This document shows, one piece after another, positions 12,637 to 16,788 of a stretch of DNA of 16,788 nucleotides (the stretch's first letter is position 1; each line of letters opens with the position of its first letter). The stretch comes from Phycisphaerae bacterium (lineage in GTDB: Bacteria; Planctomycetota; Phycisphaerae; SM23-33): assembly GCA_030754715.1 (NCBI GenBank), contig JASLZV010000008.1, positions 1-16,788 of the forward strand. The letters are read 5' to 3'. The translations under genes were made by a program, and so were the position numbers. The notes under the pieces are model-generated. The model was not told the origin of the DNA. It saw only the letters and a list, made by a program, of their open reading frames with translations, and did not search any database.

Positions 12637-13077
12637 CTAGAAAGGGTCTGGTCCGAGTGCAGGCTCTGCCTGCTTGGCGCGAGGTGACGCCGTAGTCGCC
12701 TGACCCTCGCCCCCCTGTCCCCGCCGCTTGCGGGTGAAGTCCTCGATGCTCCGAGTCAGAACGCCGATGTGGTCGGCGATCAGTTCAACCTTCGAACGCT
12801 TGGTCCCGTCGTCGGCTTCCCATGACCGCTGCTCCAGACGGCCCTGAACGATCACGCCCACGCCCTTCTCCAACACGCTCGCGGAATCCTCGGCCAGGTA
12901 GCGCCAAGCCGTGACATCGAAGAAAGAGGTCTTCTCCTGCTTCTCGTCGTTCTTGTCACGGTAGTAGTGGTTCGATGCGATGCCGAACTTCAGCAGCGCC
13001 GCCCCACCGTCGGTGTACGTCAGTTTGGGATCTGCAGTCAGATTCCCAATGATTATTGCGGGTGAAAATGCAACCAT
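12637..13077 (-). CDS. ssb: Single-stranded DNA-binding protein
   Basis: The 146-residue product has the OB fold of bacterial SSB: GNLTADPKLTYTDGGAALLKFGIASN near the start, SFFDVTAWRYLAEDSASVLEKGVGVIVQGRLEQRSW in the middle and RSKVELIADHIGVLTRS (94-110). A basic/Gln-rich linker ends in GPDPF; the last two residues match the PF of the canonical acidic tip (DDDIPF), but the acidic run is reduced to a single Asp. It coats single strands in phage replication. The start is the ATG at 13077 because it starts directly before the OB fold and AGGAG stands 11 bases upstream; a longer frame to 13461 would code through the promoter and the divergent gene. Promoter and inverted repeat lie upstream. Confidence 0.93.
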   Translation of the reverse strand: MVAFSPAIIIGNLTADPKLTYTDGGAALLKFGIASNHYYRDKNDEKQEKTSFFDVTAWRYLAEDSASVLEKGVGVIVQGRLEQRSWEADDGTKRSKVELIADHIGVLTRSIEDFTRKRRGQGGEGQATTASPRAKQAEPALGPDPF

Positions 13078-13100
13078 ATTCTCTGTGTCTCCTGTGTTGT

Positions 13101-13114
13101 GCGGGCACGCCCGC
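13101..13114. promoter_or_regulatory. Inverted repeat GCGGGC-AC-GCCCGC in the ssb leader
   Basis: Perfect 6-bp arms around a two-base centre, between the ssb -10 (ending 13127) and its ribosome site. As DNA it looks like an operator for a dimeric regulator; as RNA it can form a GC stem that blocks or spaces the ribosome site. Confidence 0.45.
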
Positions 13115-13126
13115 GTCGAAGTCTCC

Positions 13127-13155
13127 AAGGTAGCACGGGGACGGACCTCTGTCGG
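13127..13155 (-). promoter_or_regulatory. Promoter for ssb
   Basis: On the minus strand CCGACA (13155-13150), 17-base spacer and TACCTT (13132-13127) preceded by TGC, an extended -10 (TGnTAnnnT). The -35 is moderate. Leader of about 45 bases. Confidence 0.55.
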
Positions 13156-13186
13156 GCATAATGTAGGAAGACCCCGGGAGATTCTT

Positions 13187-13651
13187 ATGTCAGAAGTCGA
13201 CGATTCCGACGAACCCACAGATCTCGACCATCCCGAACCCACTCGGGAGGACCTCGTCAACTTCATTAGCGAGTTCATGACAACGTCCATGAATGTCAAC
13301 CAGGTGTACCGGTCCAACCTCGTGGAAACGATCGCTGGCCGGGTGTTCCACGAGTTCGGTGAAGAAGGCTTGTGCGACCTGATGCTCAAAATCGACGAGT
13401 CGGCAAACTGGATCTCAGACATCGTCCTCGACGGGCCGGACCTAGACGAAATGATGTTCAAACGTCACGGCACGTTCGACGCGGATCTGGTGACCAAGGC
13501 CCGAGCAACCGAAGGGCTCATAGAACTGAACCGAAAGATCTGGCGGCTCCGCAAGAAATACTCCCGGATCATCGTGGACGAGATCTTCACCAACGAAAAC
13601 GAAGCATCGGCACCCCAGCCGGCAGAACCAGATCCTGACGGAATCTATTGA
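13187..13651 (+). CDS. Acidic protein (154 aa), unknown
   Basis: GGGAG stands six bases before the ATG at 13187, which fixes the start; the frame is open upstream but codes through the ssb regulatory region there. The product begins with a very acidic segment (SEVDDSDEPTDLDHPEPTREDL) and continues as helices (VNFISEFMTTSMNVNQVYRSNLVETIAGRVFHEFGEEGL), then GLIELNRKIWRLRKKYSRIIVDEIF and an acidic tail. It is divergent from ssb and overlaps the following gene (TTGA). No family is recognised; helical with an acidic N-terminus, it may be a replication-associated phage protein. Confidence 0.7.
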   Translation: MSEVDDSDEPTDLDHPEPTREDLVNFISEFMTTSMNVNQVYRSNLVETIAGRVFHEFGEEGLCDLMLKIDESANWISDIVLDGPDLDEMMFKRHGTFDADLVTKARATEGLIELNRKIWRLRKKYSRIIVDEIFTNENEASAPQPAEPDPDGIY

Positions 13652-13908
13652 ACTTGACTGGTGTAAAGAGCCGGTTCTGGGAGAAGATCGCGTACTTCTC
13701 GCCCCCCTTCACCGGACCCGAAGAAGAAGCACGTCACAACAGAGCCAGTCACACTTGGCAAACCGTCCATCTCTACCAGAGATACCCAGAGGCATCAGAA
13801 GACTGGACCCCGGTTGATGAATGCAACAAGTGCGGCGTTCTGAGCAAATCGGAACGGTCCCGCTATGCCTGCGGTGCGGCTCCAGAGGCGGAAAAGTTCA
13901 GAGAGTAG
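13648..13908 (+). CDS. Small Cys-motif protein (86 aa), unknown
   Basis: The start is probably TTG at 13648, overlapping the upstream stop as TTGA; a second TTG at 13654 is also possible, so the start is uncertain. The product has CNKC (59-62) and Cys75 in a C-terminal segment (VDECNKCGVLSKSERSRYACGA), a likely zinc-binding knuckle, after a Trp/Tyr-rich N-terminal half. The gene overlaps the convergent gene by 11 bases. Function unknown. Confidence 0.6.
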   Translation: MNLTGVKSRFWEKIAYFSPPFTGPEEEARHNRASHTWQTVHLYQRYPEASEDWTPVDECNKCGVLSKSERSRYACGAAPEAEKFRE

Positions 13909-14545
13909 ATGCCGGGGGCTCGAATTCCTGCACGCTGATCCCGTTAGAGAACAGGTGTCCAACGACCTGCTCCTGTTCATCCTGATCCATCCGCTCACGG
14001 TCCTCCTGTAAGCCCAACATCACGGCGTTGAGAACAGGGGCGTCCTGAAACACTTTCCCGAACCCTTGAGAAAAAGCGGACTGATCGCCCCAAAGCACAT
14101 GCTTCCCCAGCATCGTGTTGTAGGGCGTGGACATCAGCATGACTTCGGGGTTGCCGTGACGATTCATTGAAATATGACTCGACGTGATGCATTCGGCGAC
14201 CTTGGCGTCCTGAGCAACGAAGGCTTCCGTCAACTCCTTGCCCTTGAGTTCCCATGGCGCTTTCGACATGTACCCCTCGGCAATGAAAGTGATTGAATCA
14301 ACCCAGTAAACCCCTCTCAACACTTCAGACACCATTGCCACCTTGGGGACCCGTTGGGCGACAGGCATTTTCATGTCAGCACGACAGAACACCATCATCA
14401 CTGATAATCGGTCACCTCTCCATCCCATGAACATGAATGGGAGGTCTTCACCTATGCCGAACTCCTGGACTGCGTTTTGTTTCGCCAGTTGGGTACTGGT
14501 TATGGCTAGCGCAAGTTTCGCGTACACGTCGGGATAGGAGTCCAC
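13898..14545 (-). CDS. Protein of 215 aa, unknown
   Basis: The start is GTG at 14545. The product starts MDSYPDVYAKLALAITSTQLAKQ and shows an alpha/beta pattern with strong hydrophobic strands (DLPFMFMGWRGDRLSVMMVFC; SITFIAEGYMS; PEVMLMSTP), ending in an acidic Asp/Glu/Gln-rich helix (DRERMDQDEQEQVVGHLF). No signal peptide or membrane segment. It stands alone on the minus strand between two + strand gene groups. TAATCT (14559-14554) is eight bases before the GTG with no ribosome site, so it could be leaderless. Its 3' end overlaps the opposite gene by 11 bases. Family unrecognised. Confidence 0.7.
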   Translation of the reverse strand: MDSYPDVYAKLALAITSTQLAKQNAVQEFGIGEDLPFMFMGWRGDRLSVMMVFCRADMKMPVAQRVPKVAMVSEVLRGVYWVDSITFIAEGYMSKAPWELKGKELTEAFVAQDAKVAECITSSHISMNRHGNPEVMLMSTPYNTMLGKHVLWGDQSAFSQGFGKVFQDAPVLNAVMLGLQEDRERMDQDEQEQVVGHLFSNGISVQEFEPPASTL

Positions 14546-14553
14546 CGAAGTTG

Positions 14554-14598
14554 AGATTAGTGCAAGTAACCCTCAGCGGAGAGCAGCCCGACTAACAT
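14554..14598. promoter_or_regulatory. Divergent -10 elements between the 215-aa and Lys-rich genes
   Basis: In the 59-base gap, TAATCT on the minus strand (14559-14554) and TAACAT on the + strand (14593-14598) match TAnnnT; the + strand one is exactly six bases before the ATG at 14605. Neither has a good -35. Together they suggest back-to-back leaderless promoters. Confidence 0.4.
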
Positions 14599-14604
14599 GG
14601 GAAC

Positions 14605-15063
14605 ATGGCACAAAAAAAACCAGCCGCTAAAAAGAAGAGCGGCGCAAAAAAGCCGGCCGCAAAACGGGCACGGAACAAGGACGGAACGTACAAGGGCGAC
14701 GACAAGTCGACCCCTGACGTAAACGAGGCTTACGAAAAGCCGAAGCCGGGCACCAAGGCGACAACCAAGCCTCGTAACCCTGTGGCCAAGCAACGAGAAG
14801 CCAGCACCACTAAAAAGCCCGCAGCCAAAAAGGCGCCAGCGAAAAAGCCGGTAGCGAAAAAGCCGGTAGCCAAAAAGCCAGCCCAGAAACAGCGCAATAC
14901 CTATGCTCCCAAAGTTGTGGCCAAGGATACGGTCAGCCGAGAAGTCGACACACAGCCCACACCCCGTAGTTCCCCCAAACCACCCCCACTGAGTCGCCAC
15001 GAGCCACCAGCCAAAAAGAAGTCGCGAGCAGCGCGAATCTGGGTCTGGTTCGTCGGACAATAA
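14605..15063 (+). CDS. Lys/Ala/Pro-rich basic protein with a conserved phage GDD-STPDVNEAY motif
   Basis: The 152-residue product is highly basic. Residues 1-22 and 57-95 are Lys-Ala-Pro repeats (KKPVAKKPVAKKPAQ) like the C-terminal tails of bacterial histone H1-like and HU-tail proteins, which neutralise and condense DNA. Between them lies NKDGTYKGDDKSTPDVNEAY (24-43), a motif that I recall from several phage structural or DNA-packaging-related proteins. The C-terminus is Pro/Lys-rich and ends IWVWFVGQ. It may compact DNA, act as a decoration protein or reach into a binding partner. Tandem 15-base repeats encode the KKPVA units. The stop shares one base with the next start. Confidence 0.7.
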   Translation: MAQKKPAAKKKSGAKKPAAKRARNKDGTYKGDDKSTPDVNEAYEKPKPGTKATTKPRNPVAKQREASTTKKPAAKKAPAKKPVAKKPVAKKPAQKQRNTYAPKVVAKDTVSREVDTQPTPRSSPKPPPLSRHEPPAKKKSRAARIWVWFVGQ

Positions 15064-15308
15064 TGGGTGGTCGCGGCTTCCAGTCCCGCCGTGAGAGCCC
15101 TGCCGGGGGTTGGCGATTCGGCCCCAGACCAGGTCGTCGACGTGCTGGCCGAGAAGGCCTTGAAAGCATCATCCTCAAGGCAGCAGAACTCCTCGGCGTC
15201 GAACCCGACACCCTCGACGAAGTCGAAGCACGCAAAATTCTCATGCGTACCGAAAACCCGAGAATGCGCAAAGCCCGGGACGACGTGATAAAAAAACAGA
15301 CTTCCTAA
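15063..15308 (+). CDS. Small basic protein (81 aa), unknown
   Basis: ATG at 15063 shares one base with the upstream stop (TAATG). The N-terminal 30 residues are Arg/Gly-rich (GGRGFQSRRESPAGGWRFGPRPGRRRAG), probably disordered and able to bind nucleic acid; the rest is helical (LESIILKAAELLGVEPDTLDEVEARKIL and a basic C-terminal helix). The position right behind the Lys-rich protein suggests joint DNA or RNA binding. An overlapping frame at 15067 is less plausible. Family unrecognised. Confidence 0.65.
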   Translation: MGGRGFQSRRESPAGGWRFGPRPGRRRAGREGLESIILKAAELLGVEPDTLDEVEARKILMRTENPRMRKARDDVIKKQTS

Positions 15309-15313
15309 TCTAT

Positions 15314-15334
15314 ACTGGATACAACCCTTCCAGT
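15314..15334 (+). other. Hairpin after the small basic gene
   Basis: ACTGGA (15314-15319) and TCCAGT (15329-15334) with a nine-base loop, followed by TTAAATAAA. It is a weak terminator candidate or a leader structure for the next gene. TATACT at 15311-15316 overlaps it and could be a -10 element, without a clear -35. Confidence 0.4.
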
Positions 15335-15375
15335 TTAAATAAACGGGCACCCCTCCAGCCGCCAAGGAAAACCAC

Positions 15376-15684
15376 ATGGCCACCACAGCCAACCTCCTAG
15401 AGTCCTACATCATGGACCTCACACACGCCTCCGAAGAAGACGGCGACGACCACCTCACCCCCACCGACCAAGTAATAGCCACCTGCATAGAAATCCTCCT
15501 CATCTCCGAGGACGACCCCTACGCCGAAAACGGACTCATAATCGACGGCGACGAAATCACCAAAATGGTCGGCCGCCGCTCAAATCAATTACTTCAACGA
15601 AAACTCCGAACCCACAACCTCATATGGCTAGGAATCTGCATAACAATCGCCATATGGGCACTCACGCTAGGACTATCACTATGA
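15376..15684 (+). CDS. Small tail-anchored membrane protein (102 aa)
   Basis: AAGGA stands 9 bases before the ATG. The N-terminal ~75 residues are acidic and soluble (LTHASEEDGDDHLTPTDQ, SEDDPYAENGLIIDGDEI), and the last 22 form one transmembrane helix (LIWLGICITIAIWALTLGLSL), so the body should stay in the cytoplasm. Its stop overlaps the next start (ATGA). The coding strand is markedly rich in A and C here, with codons ending in C or A, unlike genes in the left part of the window. Function unknown. Confidence 0.65.
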   Translation: MATTANLLESYIMDLTHASEEDGDDHLTPTDQVIATCIEILLISEDDPYAENGLIIDGDEITKMVGRRSNQLLQRKLRTHNLIWLGICITIAIWALTLGLSL

Positions 15685-15947
15685 ACGCAACCCCCATCTC
15701 AGCCAACATAACCACAAGAGCAATAAGAGGAACAGAAACATTCGAAGCCGAATACAACGGAATCAACAGCATCAGCCTATACAAAATAGAAATCATAAAT
15801 GACGGACTACAAGAACTACGCACCTACGTCATCGGAGACAAAGTCAGACAACACACCATCCAAGGATGGGCAGGACTCACCGAAAAAATGGAAGAACTAA
15901 TCGACTACTACATGAGCCCACTATTCAAAGACCTCAAAACCACATGA
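15681..15947 (+). CDS. Small protein (88 aa), unknown, coupled to neighbours
   Basis: ATG overlaps the preceding stop (ATGA), and its own stop overlaps the next ATG in the same way. The product begins MNATPISANITTRAIRGTETFEAEY and reads as a beta-rich domain (NSISLYKIEIINDGLQELRTYVIGDK) followed by a helix (LTEKMEELIDYYMSPLFKDL). Together with the membrane protein before it and the LysM membrane protein after it, it forms a tight three-gene unit that probably acts at the envelope. The earlier in-frame start at 15624 would lie inside the upstream gene. Confidence 0.65.
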   Translation: MNATPISANITTRAIRGTETFEAEYNGINSISLYKIEIINDGLQELRTYVIGDKVRQHTIQGWAGLTEKMEELIDYYMSPLFKDLKTT

Positions 15948-16693
15948 ACCACCTCAAACACCTCTTCTGGGGAATGGGTTTAAACAAACCAGGAAACGGT
16001 AAGGTAAATCCGTCGCTCGTGTGCCCCCAGGACAGCCACCTCGTCCCCGAAAGCCCCGGAGCCAAGATTCATCCTTCAATAACGCTGACCCAAACCGCCG
16101 ACCCCCCCTCCTCCTTACGGGTCTACGCGTATTCTCCCAAGCCCATCTACATCGAAGCCAACATCGAAGTCATCGCCCAAGCCATCGCCCAAGCCAACAC
16201 CACACCGCCCCCCCCTCTCACTTCCCCTCAGACCTTCACACAGCCATCCTCAGCCCCTTCACATACAAACACCACTCATACACACACATATACACATACG
16301 TCTCGCTTCGCCTACTACCGCAGATGGTGTGCTGCCTTTGTCGCTGGCCATCACCCTCCCAAACGACCCCCTCATACACACACGCCCACACATATATATA
16401 GAGCATGCCGTTGGCTATGGCGAAAGGTCGGCCTCATGGGCCTATGCGTATGCGTATGCGTGGGTGGGATGGGTGCGCTGGTGGGTGTGGCCATGGCCAT
16501 CGAGGACAACTACTCGTGTGTTGGTGGTGAGCACACAGCACAGCGAGGCGACACGGTGTGGGGCGTGGTGGCTGGTCGGTGCAGTGGCAACAGGCAGCAT
16601 GCCTACGACGACGTGGTCGCAGCCCACCCACACATCGAGGCGTGGGGCATGGCACAGGGTGAGGTCATCGTCATCCCCCACAGTGGGGGGTAG
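15944..16693 (+). CDS. Membrane-anchored LysM-domain protein
   Basis: ATG overlaps the preceding stop. The 249-residue product has a Pro/Thr/His-rich, probably disordered cytoplasmic part (about 85-150, including HTNTTHTHTYTHT), a basic segment (YRACRWLWRK), one transmembrane helix (162-186, with GLCVCVCVGG) and, outside, a C-terminal LysM domain (197-245: HTAQRGDTVWGVVAG, then DDVVAAHPHIEAWGMAQGEVIVIP), which binds the sugar backbone of peptidoglycan. Such type II proteins can tether to or change the wall. The nucleotide composition switches inside this gene from A/C-rich to G/T-rich at about 16400. Cys residues in the helix are encoded by repeated TGCGTA units. Confidence 0.7.
   Translation: MNHLKHLFWGMGLNKPGNGKVNPSLVCPQDSHLVPESPGAKIHPSITLTQTADPPSSLRVYAYSPKPIYIEANIEVIAQAIAQANTTPPPPLTSPQTFTQPSSAPSHTNTTHTHTYTHTSRFAYYRRWCAAFVAGHHPPKRPPHTHTPTHIYRACRWLWRKVGLMGLCVCVCVGGMGALVGVAMAIEDNYSCVGGEHTAQRGDTVWGVVAGRCSGNRQHAYDDVVAAHPHIEAWGMAQGEVIVIPHSGG
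16275..16402 (+). repeat. CA-rich low-complexity tracts inside the LysM gene
   Basis: Two tracts with the direct repeat CTCATACACACAC (16275-16287 and 16371-16383) followed by CA/TA runs (CACACATATACACATAC; CCCACACATATATATAG) encode the His/Thr/Pro-rich linker. The TA run at 16391-16399 is the easiest place of the region to melt. Slippage at these tracts could shift the frame ahead of the membrane and LysM segments. Confidence 0.6.
16675..16690 (+). other. Hairpin at the end of the LysM gene
   Basis: CCCCCAC (16675-16681) and GTGGGGG (16683-16689) form a perfect inverted repeat around one A, immediately before the stop codon. There is no T-run after it; it may slow translation or stabilise the mRNA end. 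Confidence 0.4.
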
Positions 16694-16714
16694 GGAGTAG
16701 GTGCCTAGAGATCC

Positions 16715-16788
16715 ATGTCCTCCACGGGTAACCACTTACCCAAAGGACAGGACATTGAAGGTATCCGTACCTTGATCGGCATGATGCA
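16715..16788 (+). CDS. Start of an unknown gene, 3' end outside window
   Basis: From the ATG at 16715 a frame stays open to the window edge, 24 codons: MSSTGNHLPKGQDIEGIRTLIG and onward. It continues the rightward gene direction after the LysM gene with a 21-base gap. There is no clear ribosome site. Too short to assign a function. Confidence 0.45.
   Translation, partial: MSSTGNHLPKGQDIEGIRTLIGMM

Noticed and set aside
12980..13186. N-terminal extension of the 154-aa gene
   Set aside because: It overlaps ssb and its promoter; the ATG at 13187 has a good ribosome site.
12637..13461. Long ssb frame of 274 residues
   Set aside because: Its first 128 residues run antisense to the divergent gene and through the promoter; the OB fold begins at the ATG at 13077.
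15067..15288. 73-aa frame overlapping the small basic gene
   Set aside because: The frame at 15063 has the TAATG coupling and more regular helices.
1..16788. tRNA genes
   Set aside because: Searching by eye for TTCGA/TTCAA loops with flanking stems and acceptor ends gave no consistent cloverleaf.

Overview
The window reads as part of the genome of a tailed double-stranded DNA phage (or a prophage) of an actinobacterium. The phage call rests on an HK97-fold major capsid protein, a nuclease, a single-strand binding protein, a monomeric class II ribonucleotide reductase, a secreted muralytic enzyme and many short overlapping genes. The actinobacterial call rests on a WhiB-type iron-sulfur regulator, the lysozyme-like fold with a Cys-Glu-Ser-Ser active-site region, promoters whose -10 element only needs TAnnnT, and several genes that look leaderless. 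The Thr/Pro/Val linkers of the secreted proteins remind me of Acidimicrobiia, but that narrower assignment is a guess. No integrase, tRNA, CRISPR array or rRNA was seen.

Layout. (1) 1-2510, + strand, head genes: the C-terminal part of a protein with an ADP-ribosyltransferase-like domain, a 46-aa helper, the major capsid protein, then two stacked hairpins of which the second is a strong terminator. (2) 2548-4253, + strand: three very small genes (one a 34-aa membrane peptide), a staphylococcal-nuclease-type nuclease and a jelly-roll, polysaccharide-lyase-like protein. (3) 11145-4256, - strand, a long leftward block entered by promoters at 11182-11210, 8269-8298 and 6233-6261: an unknown 175-aa protein, an IS110-transposase-like protein, a 69-aa protein, an intergenic two-copy 103-bp repeat, a secreted Thr/Pro-rich protein, a palindrome-rich spacer, a 65-aa protein, a DUF932 protein, a WhiB protein, two small proteins and the reductase, which meets the + strand block tail to tail with two bases between. 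(4) 11337-12511, + strand: a 90-aa acidic protein and a secreted peptidoglycan hydrolase, ended by a hairpin that also serves the opposite strand. (5) 13077-12637, - strand: ssb, divergent from two + strand genes (13187-13908). (6) 14545-13898, - strand, an unknown 215-aa protein. (7) 14605 to the end, + strand: a Lys/Ala/Pro-rich basic protein, small proteins, a tail-anchored membrane protein, a membrane-bound LysM protein and the first codons of another gene.

Functionally the window combines head assembly, nucleotide metabolism (B12-dependent dNTP supply with SSB and nuclease), host transcription control (WhiB) and several envelope-directed products (secreted hydrolase, secreted linker protein, LysM membrane protein, small membrane peptides). 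The most unusual items are the 103-bp tandem repeat, which on the + strand folds into nested stems with purine-rich loops; the nearby IS110-like protein without a recognisable N-terminal DEDD nuclease half; a 13-bp inverted-repeat motif placed before two genes of the reductase operon; and an abrupt change from A/C-rich to G/T-rich coding strand inside the LysM gene.
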